A stretch of 64,000 nt of DNA from Paractinoplanes rishiriensis (GTDB lineage: Bacteria > Actinomycetota > Actinomycetes > Mycobacteriales > Micromonosporaceae): the NCBI RefSeq assembly GCF_016862375.1, contig NZ_BOMV01000023.1, positions 1 to 64,000 on the forward strand. The letters are read 5' to 3'. Within the stretch, counting starts at the first letter, position 1; each line of letters starts with the position of its first letter. The position numbers and the translations under genes are program-made. Positions 43,629-51,588 of the stretch are shown here, one piece after another. Below the pieces are notes generated by a model. It was not told the DNA's origin, did not search any database, and was given only the letters and a program-made list of their open reading frames with translations.

Positions 43629-44984
43629 TCACCAATTGTTCGCCGGCAGGCGGACGTCCACCCGCAGGCCGGGGTTCGCGTCACCGAGGGTAATCGTGCC
43701 ACCGTGCCGGCGTACCAACTCACGGACAATCGCGAGGCCCAGTCCGGACCCGCCGGCGTCCCGCGCGCGGGCGTCGTCGAGGCGGGTGAACCGGTCGAAG
43801 ACCCGTTCACGATCCGCCTCGGGGATGCCCGGGCCGTCGTCGGTCACCGTGATCAGCCGGTGCGTACCCTCGTCGGCCACCTCGACCCGCACCCGGGAGC
43901 GGGCGTGCCGGCACGCGTTGTCGATCAGGTTGGCCACCACCCGCCCGATCGCGTCCGGCTCGACCGTGGCGGTGACCGGCGTGTCCGGCCGCTCGTAGCC
44001 GATGTCCGGGTAGCGCGACACCACGTCGGCGACCAGCGCGTCCAGGTCGATGTCGGCGAGCCGGGGCATTGCCGGCCCGCCGTCGTCCGAGCGGGCCAGC
44101 AGCAGCAGGTCGTCGACCAGCCGGCTGAGCCGTTCCACGTCGGCGAGCAGGTCGGCGGAGAGCGCCGGCCAGTCGGTGCTGCCCGCCGGCAGCCGCTGGG
44201 CCACCTCGAGTTCGGTGCGCATGGTGGTGAGCGGGCTGCGCAGTTCGTGCGCGGCGTCGGCCACGAACGCGCGCTGCCGGGCCCGGGCCGCGTCCAGCCG
44301 GTGCAGCATGCCGTTGAGCGTGACCGCGAGCCGGTAGATCTCGTCGCGCGCCTCGGGCACCGGCAGGGTGCCGGCCCGGGTGCCGCCGGTGATCTCCTCG
44401 GCGCCGGCCCGCAGCGCCTCCACCGGCCGCAGCGCGGCGCCCAGGATCCGCCACTTGATCAGCGCCAGCATGCCGACCAGCAGGGGGAACGCGACCAGCA
44501 GGGTGACACGCAGCAGGTGTACGCCCTGCCGCAGGTCGTCGGTCGACCGGGCCACCAGCACCCGCAGCGGCGCGGTCGGCGGCCCGGCCGGCACCATCAC
44601 CACCCGGGCGCCGCCGGACAGCCCGATCCGGTTGCCGGGGATGTCGCGCAGGTCGCCCTCGGCCATCCCGTCCAGTTCGTCCGGGCGCAGCATCGGTACC
44701 AGCCGGTCCGCGCCCGCCGAGATGGCCAGCACCCGGTTCTGCCCGTCGATCACCTGCACCTGCATGGCCGGGCTGACCGGAATCGGCAGGCTGAGCTGGT
44801 CCTGGTTGATCAGCTTGGCCACGCCCCGGGCGGTGTCCAGCGCCTCGGTGTTGACCGCCCGCAGCAGCGCGAAGTTGAGCACGCCGATCAGCAGGATGCC
44901 GCCGGCGGCCAGTCCCGCGGTCATCACCAGCACGGTGAGCCACAGCAGGCGCGAGCGCAGGCTGAACTCGGTGGGCCGGCGCAC
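43629..44984 (-). CDS. Sensor histidine kinase (EnvZ/CusS type)
   Basis: 451 residues. Two membrane helices (about 10-32 and 155-178) bracket an extracytoplasmic sensor of about 120 residues. A HAMP linker, HisKA with DAAHELRSPLTTMRTELEV (His about 249) and HATPase boxes NLIDNACRHARS, DDGPGIP and GGSGLGLAI follow. It starts directly at the response-regulator stop, so the pair is translationally coupled. Its likely partner is that regulator. The signal is unknown; the downstream YcnI-like gene hints at copper or envelope stress. Confidence 0.88.
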   Translation of the reverse strand: MRRPTEFSLRSRLLWLTVLVMTAGLAAGGILLIGVLNFALLRAVNTEALDTARGVAKLINQDQLSLPIPVSPAMQVQVIDGQNRVLAISAGADRLVPMLRPDELDGMAEGDLRDIPGNRIGLSGGARVVMVPAGPPTAPLRVLVARSTDDLRQGVHLLRVTLLVAFPLLVGMLALIKWRILGAALRPVEALRAGAEEITGGTRAGTLPVPEARDEIYRLAVTLNGMLHRLDAARARQRAFVADAAHELRSPLTTMRTELEVAQRLPAGSTDWPALSADLLADVERLSRLVDDLLLLARSDDGGPAMPRLADIDLDALVADVVSRYPDIGYERPDTPVTATVEPDAIGRVVANLIDNACRHARSRVRVEVADEGTHRLITVTDDGPGIPEADRERVFDRFTRLDDARARDAGGSGLGLAIVRELVRRHGGTITLGDANPGLRVDVRLPANNW

Positions 44985-45653
44985 CTAGTCCGCCGTCAGC
45001 GTGGCGAGGCGGTACCCCGCGCCGCGTACCGTCTCGAGCCGGTCCCGGCCGATCTTGCGGCGCAGGTATCCCACGTACACCTCGACCGCGTTCGGCGCGG
45101 TCTCCACCGCGGCGTCCCACACGTGGTCCAGCAACTCGATCTTGCTGACCACCTCGCCGGGACGGCGCATCAGGTATTCCAGCAGGGCGAACTCGCGGGC
45201 GGTCAGCACCACCTCGCCGGCCGCCACGGTGACCCGGCGCTCGGCCGGGTCGAGTTCGATGTCGCCGAAGGTCAGGATCGGCGGCCGCTCGTGGGCGCCC
45301 CGGCGCAGCAGCGCGCGCAGCCGGGCCAGCAGCACCACGTACGAGAAAGGCTTGGTCAGATAGTCGTCGGCGCCGCAGTCCAGGCCGTCGGCCTGGTCGT
45401 ATTCGCCGTCCTTGGCCGAGAGCATCAGCACCGGCACCCAGTTGCGCTCGGCCCGCAACTGGCGCACCACCCGGTAGCCGCTGAGCCGCGGCAGCATCAC
45501 GTCCAGGATCATCGCGTCGTAGCCGCCGTGCCGGGCCATCTCCAGCCCGTCCTGGCCGTCGCCGGCCACGTCCACCGCGAATCCCTCGGCCTGCAGGCCA
45601 CGCTGTAGCGCCGCCGCCAGGCGCGCCTCGTCCTCCACCACCAGCAACCGCAC
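44985..45653 (-). CDS. OmpR/PhoB-family response regulator
   Basis: 222 residues. Receiver domain with VEDE near the start, phospho-acceptor D51 in AMILDVMLPRLSG, and a Lys in LTKPF. The winged-helix C-terminus reads LTAREFALLEYLMRRPGEVV then YVGYLRRKIG. It regulates genes after phosphorylation by the coupled kinase. It is divergent from the LolA-like gene across about 100 bp, which is a good candidate target. Confidence 0.9.
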   Translation of the reverse strand: MRLLVVEDEARLAAALQRGLQAEGFAVDVAGDGQDGLEMARHGGYDAMILDVMLPRLSGYRVVRQLRAERNWVPVLMLSAKDGEYDQADGLDCGADDYLTKPFSYVVLLARLRALLRRGAHERPPILTFGDIELDPAERRVTVAAGEVVLTAREFALLEYLMRRPGEVVSKIELLDHVWDAAVETAPNAVEVYVGYLRRKIGRDRLETVRGAGYRLATLTAD

Positions 45654-45757
45654 GAGAACACCTTTACACGTCAGGTGCCGCCCCTAGGGGAAGCTCTCAG
45701 CGCTGTCACAGCGGCCGCACGGCACGCTGGGTCCAGAAAGAAACGGAGGTGGACATC

Positions 45758-46942
45758 GTGTCCGTGGTCAAGTCCAGGCCGGCGCTGCGCTGGCTCGTAC
45801 CCGCCGCTGCTGCGGTTGTGGTCCTCGGGGGTGGCGCGGCGGCCGGCACGATCGTCGCGAGTGCGGATCCGGCCCTGCCGGAGCGCAGCGCGGCGCAGTT
45901 GCTCGTCGACGTCCAGAACGCCAAGGTCGACGGCTTGTCCGGCACCATCGTGGAAAGTGCCGACCTGGGTCTCGGGCCCATCGCCAACCTGGTGCCGAGT
46001 TCCGGCAAGGCCGACCTCACCAGCCTGCTGGCGGGCAGCAACACCGCCCGGGTCTGGTACGCCGGCGAAGAGAAGGTACGCCTCGCGCTGCTCGGCGAGC
46101 AGGGTGAGACGGACGTGATCCGCAACGGGTCGGACGTCTGGCTGTGGGACAGCGCCGAAAAGACCGCGTCCCACCTGAAGCTGCCGGCCGGCCAGGCCGA
46201 CCGGAAGCCGGAATCGCTGACCGGCGTGGTGCCCAAGACCCCGCAGGAGGCGGCCGACGCGGCGCTCGCCGCGATCGACCCGACCACCAAGGTCAGCACC
46301 ACCGGCGCCGCAAAGGTGGCCGGCCGGGACGCGTACGAACTGGTGCTCAGCCCGAAGGACACCGCGTCGCTGATCGGCCAGGTGCGCCTGGCGATCGACG
46401 CCGAGCACAAGATTCCGCTGCGCGTCGACGTCTACGCCAAGAACGCCACCAGCCCGGCGGTCCGGGTCGCGTTCCAGCAGATCAGCTTCGAGGTGCCGGA
46501 CGCCGAGCAGTTCACGTTCAACCCGCCGCCGGGCACCAAGGTGACCGAGGGCTCCGCGGGTGCCAAGGCCGAGTTGTCCTCCGAGGACGCCGCAAAGCTG
46601 GCCGAGGAGCACAAGCGGATGGCCAAGGACCTCGCCGAGGCCGAGAAGGCGAACGACGGCGGACTCCGGGTGATCGGTGACGGCTGGACCTCGATCGTCA
46701 CCGCCAAGCTGCCGGCCGAAAAGACCGACACCGCTGACAAGGGCGGGGCGGCGCAGCCGCAGAGCCCCGAGGAGGCGCAGTTCGGCGCCGCGTTCAGCCA
46801 GGCGTTGCCCGAGGTCAGCGGCGCGTGGGGTAAGGGACGGCTGTTCTCCGGGACGCTGTTCAGCGTGCTGGTGACCGACGACGGCCGGGTCTTCGCCGGC
46901 GCCGTCGCTCCGGAGAAGCTGTACGAGGCAGCCGCCAAGTAA
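45758..46942 (+). CDS. LolA-like (DUF2092-type) exported protein
   Basis: About 394 residues. A signal anchor (WLVPAAAAVVVLGGGAAAGTI) is followed by a beta-barrel-like domain: VKVDGLSGTIVES-like start, VRLALLGEQGETDVIRNGSDVW, AYELVLSPKDTASLIGQVRLA and PAVRVAFQQISFEV. This resembles LolA/RseB-type lipoprotein-binding folds of actinomycetes. GGAGG at 45745-45749 supports the GTG at 45758. It is divergent from the response regulator, hinting at control by it. A long Lys/Glu/Ala helix near 275-310 may bind a partner. Confidence 0.72.
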   Translation: MSVVKSRPALRWLVPAAAAVVVLGGGAAAGTIVASADPALPERSAAQLLVDVQNAKVDGLSGTIVESADLGLGPIANLVPSSGKADLTSLLAGSNTARVWYAGEEKVRLALLGEQGETDVIRNGSDVWLWDSAEKTASHLKLPAGQADRKPESLTGVVPKTPQEAADAALAAIDPTTKVSTTGAAKVAGRDAYELVLSPKDTASLIGQVRLAIDAEHKIPLRVDVYAKNATSPAVRVAFQQISFEVPDAEQFTFNPPPGTKVTEGSAGAKAELSSEDAAKLAEEHKRMAKDLAEAEKANDGGLRVIGDGWTSIVTAKLPAEKTDTADKGGAAQPQSPEEAQFGAAFSQALPEVSGAWGKGRLFSGTLFSVLVTDDGRVFAGAVAPEKLYEAAAK

Positions 46943-46952
46943 TACCTCAGAA

Positions 46953-47007
46953 AGTTCTAGAACTCTCCGCCGCGTTATGCAACACTGCGGCGGAGAGTTC
47001 TATAACT
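46953..47007. promoter_or_regulatory. Repeated dyad and 16-bp hairpin upstream of trpB
   Basis: AGTTCTAGAACT (46953-46964, a perfect palindrome) and AGTTCTATAACT (46996-47007, one mismatch pair) lie 43 bases apart, about four helical turns. They overlap a perfect 16-bp inverted repeat (46958-46973 with 46987-47002, 13-base loop). The element begins 10 bases after the LolA-like stop and ends 3 bases before the GGAGG of trpB. The repeated dyads resemble GntR-type operators, and the hairpin can terminate the LolA-like transcript or occlude the trpB ribosome site. Confidence 0.65.
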
Positions 47008-47023
47008 GTTGGAGGTGTGTGCG

Positions 47024-48160
47024 ATGACGTTGATGGCGGAACCGGCGCTCGGCCGGTTCGGTGACTTCGGCGGCCGGTACGTGCCGGAATCCCTGGTACC
47101 GGCCTGCGCCGAACTGGCCCAGGCGTTCCGGGCGGCCTGGGCCGACAAGAACTTCCGCGACGAACTGGACGAACTGCTTGCCGTCTATGCCGGCCGGCCC
47201 ACGCCGCTCACCCCGGCCCGCAATCTCTCCGCCGCGCTCGGCATCACGCTCTGGCTCAAGCGCGAGGACCTGGCGCACACCGGCTCCCACAAGATCAATA
47301 ACGTGCTCGGCCAGGCCCTGCTCGCCCGCCGGATGGGCCGCACCCGGCTGATCGCGGAGACCGGCGCCGGCCAGCACGGGGTGGCCACGGCGACGGCGGC
47401 CGCGCTGCTCGGCCTGCGGGCCACGATCTACATGGGCGAGCGCGACATCGAGCGCCAGCACCTCAACGTGCAGCGGATGGACATGCTGGGCGCCGAGGTG
47501 ATCCCGGTGGGCACCGGCAGCCGCACGTTGAAGGACGCCACCAACGAGGCGATGCGGGCCTGGGTGGCCGACGTCGACGGCGCACACTTCCTGCTCGGCT
47601 CGGTCGGCGGGCCACACCCGTACCCCTGGATGGTGCGTGAGTTGCAGCGGGTGATCGGCACCGAGGCCCGGCGGCAGGCCCCCGGCCTGCCGGACGTGGT
47701 GGTGGCCTGTGTGGGCGGCGGGTCGAACGCGGCCGGCACGTTCACCGGATTCGTCGACACCCCGGCCCGGCTGGTGGGCGTCGAGGCGGCCGGCGGCGCG
47801 GCGATGACCAACGGCGCGACCGGCGTGGTGCACGGCGCCCGGTCGATGGTGCTGCAGGACGACGAGGGGCAGGTGTCCGAGGCGGAGTCGATCGCGGCGG
47901 GCCTGGACTACCCCGGTATCGGTCCGGAGCACGCCCACCTCGGCGCGATCGGGCGTGCCGACTACCGGACCGTGACCGACGACGAGGTGGTCGCGGCGGT
48001 CCGCCGGCTGGCCCGCACCGAGGGCATCATCTGCGCGCTCGAGTCGGCGCACGCGGTGGCCTGGGTGCTGCGCGCGGCGGGCACGGCCGACCTGCCGGCC
48101 GGATCGACCGTGCTGCTCACGCTGTCCGGACGCGGCGACAAGGACATGGGGGCACTGTGA
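47024..48160 (+). CDS. trpB: Tryptophan synthase beta subunit
   Basis: 378 residues. It makes L-tryptophan from indole and serine using pyridoxal phosphate. Lys90 in HTGSHKINN binds the cofactor, Glu112 in AETGAGQHG is the general acid/base, and GGGSNAAG holds the phosphate. GGAGG at 47011-47015 supports the ATG at 47024. Unlike the usual trp operon it is followed only by trpA and a gntR-family gene, so this may be a second, specialised copy of the enzyme. It overlaps trpA by GTGA. Confidence 0.93.
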   Translation: MTLMAEPALGRFGDFGGRYVPESLVPACAELAQAFRAAWADKNFRDELDELLAVYAGRPTPLTPARNLSAALGITLWLKREDLAHTGSHKINNVLGQALLARRMGRTRLIAETGAGQHGVATATAAALLGLRATIYMGERDIERQHLNVQRMDMLGAEVIPVGTGSRTLKDATNEAMRAWVADVDGAHFLLGSVGGPHPYPWMVRELQRVIGTEARRQAPGLPDVVVACVGGGSNAAGTFTGFVDTPARLVGVEAAGGAAMTNGATGVVHGARSMVLQDDEGQVSEAESIAAGLDYPGIGPEHAHLGAIGRADYRTVTDDEVVAAVRRLARTEGIICALESAHAVAWVLRAAGTADLPAGSTVLLTLSGRGDKDMGAL

Positions 48161-48939
48161 AAACACTTATCCCGTACGTCACCGGCGGTATCACCGCGGA
48201 CTGGACCGACTACCTCCTCGCGTACCAGGCCGCCGGGGCCGACATGATCGAGATCGGGCTCCCGTTCTCGGACCCGATGCTGGACGGCCCGACGATCCAG
48301 CAGGCTTCGGACCGCGCGTTGTCCCGCGGCGTCTCCGTGGCGTCGCTCTTGGCTGACATTTCCGAAATAAAGTTCGACGTACCACTTATCGTGATGACCT
48401 ACGCCAACCTGGTCATGCGTTCTGGACCGGCGGACTTCTGCCGGCGGCTCGCCGCGGCCGGCATCACCGGGCTGATCGTGCCCGACCTGCCGGTGGACGA
48501 GCTGGGCGCGGTCGAGGAGGCCGCCGCGGCCGCCGGCGTCGACCTGATCCTGCTGGCGGCGCCGGTGACCCCGGACGACCGGCTGGCCGAGATCGTGGCG
48601 CGGACCCGTCGCTTCGTCTATGCCGTGAGCCTGATGGGCACCACCGGCGAGCGCGCGACCCTGGCCGAGTCCGCGGTGACCCTGGCCGACCGGATCAAGG
48701 CCGTCTCCGACGTACCCGTCATGATTGGTTTTGGGGTTTCCGGTCCCGAGCAGGCAGCCGAGGCCGGACGCGCCGGGGACGGGGTGGTGGTGGCATCGGC
48801 CCTGATGCGTAGGGTGCTGGACGGAGCCACGCCGGACGATCTGCGGCACGAGGTCGCGGCGCTGCGCCGGGAACTCGACGCCCTGGAGGATCACGCTGAC
48901 CACCCCGCGCACCCCGAAATACCAGGCGATCGCCGCTGA
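48157..48939 (+). CDS. trpA: Tryptophan synthase alpha subunit
   Basis: 260 residues. It splits indole-3-glycerol phosphate to indole and glyceraldehyde 3-phosphate. Catalytic residues Glu32 ([10 protein letters not shown]) and Asp43 (LDGPTIQ) match the E. coli E49 and D60 pair. GTG start overlaps the trpB stop. The N-terminal helix present in E. coli is absent, giving a short start [11 protein letters not shown]. The C-terminus extends past the usual end by about 15 acidic/His-rich residues, which overlap the next gene by 44 bases. Part of the gene (48350-48400) is locally lower in GC. Confidence 0.92.
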   Translation: MKTLIPYVTGGITADWTDYLLAYQAAGADMIEIGLPFSDPMLDGPTIQQASDRALSRGVSVASLLADISEIKFDVPLIVMTYANLVMRSGPADFCRRLAAAGITGLIVPDLPVDELGAVEEAAAAAGVDLILLAAPVTPDDRLAEIVARTRRFVYAVSLMGTTGERATLAESAVTLADRIKAVSDVPVMIGFGVSGPEQAAEAGRAGDGVVVASALMRRVLDGATPDDLRHEVAALRRELDALEDHADHPAHPEIPGDRR

Positions 48940-49636
48940 CCTGACGGGCAAGATCCGCGGCGGCGAGCTGCCGCCCGGATCGGCCCTGCCGCCGCAGAAA
49001 GAGCTGAGCGCGGCGTACGGGGTGACGCTGGCAACCCTGCGCCAGGCGCTGCGGCAGCTGGAGGACGACGGCCTGGTGTCGCAGCAGCCCGGCCGCGGCA
49101 CGTTCGTGACCGAGCCGCGGGCCGCCTACCGCCTCGACTCGCTGCGCGGCTTCGCCGAGGATCTGCGCAGCCAGGGCCACCTGGTCACCACGCAGATCCT
49201 GGGCCAGGCCGTGCACCGCCCGCCCAGGTGGGTGTCGGCCCAGCTGGGCGACGCCGACCGCGCGGTACGCCTGGAACGCCTGCGCCTGCTGGCCGGCCGC
49301 CCCGCGGTCCACCAGCTCTCCTGGATCCGCGGCACCGAGCTGGCCGAGACGGACCTGAGCGGCACGTCGCTCTACGCCGCCCTGGCCGACCGCGGCATCG
49401 TGGTGCACCGCGCCGCCGAGTCGGTGCGGCCCGGCATCCTGGCGGACTCCGAGGCGACGCTGCTGGCGCAGCCGCCCGGCACCCCCGCTTTCGTCTCGGA
49501 CCGGGTCACCTACGGCCTGGACGACACCCCGCTGGTCTTCGACCGGGCCACCATCCTGGGCACGCTCCTGGAGATCCGCACCGAACGCGCGGTGACCGGC
49601 CTGTCCATGCAATGGACCCGCCAGGCCACGTCTTAG
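48896..49636 (+). CDS. GntR-family (HutC/UTRA type) regulator, likely CTG start
   Basis: About 246 residues. The N-terminal winged helix-turn-helix begins [19 protein letters not shown], with ALPPQKELSAAYGVTLATLR as recognition region, and the C-terminal UTRA ligand domain follows (LYAALADRGIVVH). No ATG, GTG or TTG in the frame gives a complete DNA-binding domain: the first GTG (49022) lies inside it. A CTG at 48896 lies 6 bases after GGAGG and would start a full-length protein. It overlaps trpA by 44 bases, suggesting co-translation and autoregulation through the dyads upstream of trpB. Confidence 0.8.
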   Translation: MTTPRTPKYQAIAADLTGKIRGGELPPGSALPPQKELSAAYGVTLATLRQALRQLEDDGLVSQQPGRGTFVTEPRAAYRLDSLRGFAEDLRSQGHLVTTQILGQAVHRPPRWVSAQLGDADRAVRLERLRLLAGRPAVHQLSWIRGTELAETDLSGTSLYAALADRGIVVHRAAESVRPGILADSEATLLAQPPGTPAFVSDRVTYGLDDTPLVFDRATILGTLLEIRTERAVTGLSMQWTRQATS

Positions 49637-49660
49637 CTACGCAGCGGTTAGCTACGCAGC
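49633..49660. repeat. 13-bp direct repeat spanning two stop codons
   Basis: TTAGCTACGCAGC occurs at 49633-49645 and again at 49648-49660. The first copy holds the GntR stop codon and the second the phosphatase stop on the other strand. It looks like a small tandem duplication. Confidence 0.7.
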
Positions 49661-50262
49661 CGGCGCCGGACCTCCTCGATGTCGGCCGGTGCGACGCCGA
49701 TCTCGTGCAGGTAGGCCTCGGCGCCGCCGTAGCGTTCGTCCACGTGCGCGAGCGTGTTGCGCATGGAGATCGGGTCGCGTTCCGGGCTCAGGCCGTAGTC
49801 GTCGATGATCGCCTCCGGCTCCACGCCGGCTATTGCCAGGGCCAGGGCGACCAGGCCGGCGGTGCGGTCCCGGCCGCCGACGCAGTGCACCACGACCGCG
49901 GCATCCGGCGGGGCCACCGCCAGCAGGTGGAAGGCGCCGGCGATCCGGTCGCGGTTGTGCTCGAGCATGGGCGCGTAGGTGTCGTGCTGGACCTCGTAGG
50001 TCAGCACCTCGTCGAGCAGCGGCACGTGGTGGTAGGCCGGGTCGGCGGCGAACGGGCTGGGCTCGCGCTCGCACTCGGCGAAGCCGCGCAGGTCGAGGAA
50101 ACGCCCCACGTTGGCGGCCCGCACCGAAGCGACGCCGTGAGGCGTGAGCCGGTGCAGCCCGTCGGCCCGGATCAGCCCGCCCGGCCGGGTGCGCCCACCG
50201 TCCCGCGTGGGCAGGCCGCCGAGATCACGGACGTTTTCGCAGTCCGGCCAGTCGAGCCTCAT
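49648..50262 (-). CDS. Tyrosine/dual-specificity protein phosphatase
   Basis: 204 residues with the CX5R catalytic loop HCVGGRDRTA (Cys about 127) and a start RLDWPDCENVRDLGGLPTRDG with the N-terminal NxRD pattern of Y-phosphatase_2 proteins (as in MptpB-like enzymes). It removes phosphate from Tyr, or from phosphoinositides. No signal peptide. It is convergent with the gntR gene. The ATG at 50262 follows a 195-bp gap in which no gene was recognised. Confidence 0.88.
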   Translation of the reverse strand: MRLDWPDCENVRDLGGLPTRDGGRTRPGGLIRADGLHRLTPHGVASVRAANVGRFLDLRGFAECEREPSPFAADPAYHHVPLLDEVLTYEVQHDTYAPMLEHNRDRIAGAFHLLAVAPPDAAVVVHCVGGRDRTAGLVALALAIAGVEPEAIIDDYGLSPERDPISMRNTLAHVDERYGGAEAYLHEIGVAPADIEEVRRRLRS

Positions 50263-50457
50263 ACCCGCAGACTATCGGCGCCACCCCCGAAGCGGCGGTT
50301 CAGCAGCTGGATGTCCGGTTGCTTCCTTGGCTCCCATCAAGAGCGCCACGTCCTGTTGACCGAGCGGCGCGAGGACGCTGCTTTCCCGGGTGAGCTCCCG
50401 GTCGCCCGGTCGGCCATGTCGCACTCCCGATCTTGCGGAATTACCGATCGGCCGGCC

Positions 50458-51588
50458 TCAATTCCGGTCGTCGTGCCAGGCGGTTCGCAGGTCTCGCTTT
50501 GTCGTCCGCCACCAGTCGCGGAACGCGCCGGCCAGGTCGCGGAACGCCTGCCGGAAACCCGGGTCGTCCAAGCCCGCGCCCACCAACTCGAGCAGGCTGA
50601 ACGACCACATCGCCGGGGCGGCCGCCAGCGCCAGCGCCGCCAACCACCACCAGCCCGTGACCGCATGGCCGACCAGCAGCGCGGTCGCTGCCGCCACCGT
50701 GATCAGGGCGGCCACATTCGCGCGGCGCATCAGGGCCGGCAGCAGGGCCAGGCAGCGCCACGGCAGGCCGCCGGCCGGCACCAGCACCCGGGCGGCGAAA
50801 CCCGCCAGGACGAGGGCCAGCACCGCGGACAGCACGCGCGCGAAGATGCCGGCCGGAGGCCACCAGTGCCCGGCCACCAGCAGCAGGCAGACGACGATAG
50901 CGCCGGCGGTCAGGCCGCGGCGCAGGCCACTCAGGACGCCGCGGATCGGCCAGGTCAGCGACATCACGTCGGGGCGGGCCGGGTTCTGCCCCGCCACGTC
51001 GCGCAGGCCGCGCATCGAGCGGCGGACCCGCAGGCGTTCGGCGTCGAGCATGGCAATCAACCATTGGCCGTACGCGTTGCCGGGGTCCACGGCCAGCACG
51101 GCGCGGGCGGCCCGGGTGGCGGCCTCGCGGTGGCCGGCGTCGCGTTCCACGTCGGCCACCGTGAGCAGGGCCGCCACCGAGCCGGGGGCCAGGGCCAGAC
51201 CGTGCGCCGCGGCGGCCTGCGCGCGCGGGTAGGCGCGGGTCGCGGCCAGCGCGCGGGCCAGCACCAGGTGGCCGTCGGGGGCGTGCGGGGCCAGGCGTAC
51301 CGCCTCCTCGGCGGCGGCCACCGCGTCGCGTGAGCGGATCAGCAGGATCAGGCACTCGGCGCGTTCGGCGTGCGCGTCGGCCAGGCTCGGTGCCGCCGCC
51401 ACCGCGGCGCCGGCGGTGGACAGGGCGGCGGCGTAGTCCCGTTGCAGGCGCAGCACCGAGGCGAGCAGGGTCAGCAGGCGGCCGTCCGCGGGGGTGGCGG
51501 CCAGCGCGTCCCGGGCGGTGCGTTCGGCGTCGGCCAGGCGGCCCACCTCGGCCAGGCGGTGGGCCCGGTGGTAGGCGTCGGAGGTCAA
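50458..51588 (-). CDS. TPR protein with C-terminal membrane domain
   Basis: 376 residues. TPR-like helix pairs fill about 1-180 (YHRAHRLAEVGRLADAERTA, ALAATPADGRLLTLLASVLR, HGLALAPGSVAALLTVADVE). Five to six membrane helices follow (about 220-330), and a basic tail ends the protein (DWWRTTKRDLRTAWHDDRN). It may sit at the membrane and hold a partner. It overlaps the AAA ATPase gene by 4 bases and comes second, so they probably form one complex. Confidence 0.75.
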   Translation of the reverse strand: MTSDAYHRAHRLAEVGRLADAERTARDALAATPADGRLLTLLASVLRLQRDYAAALSTAGAAVAAAPSLADAHAERAECLILLIRSRDAVAAAEEAVRLAPHAPDGHLVLARALAATRAYPRAQAAAAHGLALAPGSVAALLTVADVERDAGHREAATRAARAVLAVDPGNAYGQWLIAMLDAERLRVRRSMRGLRDVAGQNPARPDVMSLTWPIRGVLSGLRRGLTAGAIVVCLLLVAGHWWPPAGIFARVLSAVLALVLAGFAARVLVPAGGLPWRCLALLPALMRRANVAALITVAAATALLVGHAVTGWWWLAALALAAAPAMWSFSLLELVGAGLDDPGFRQAFRDLAGAFRDWWRTTKRDLRTAWHDDRN

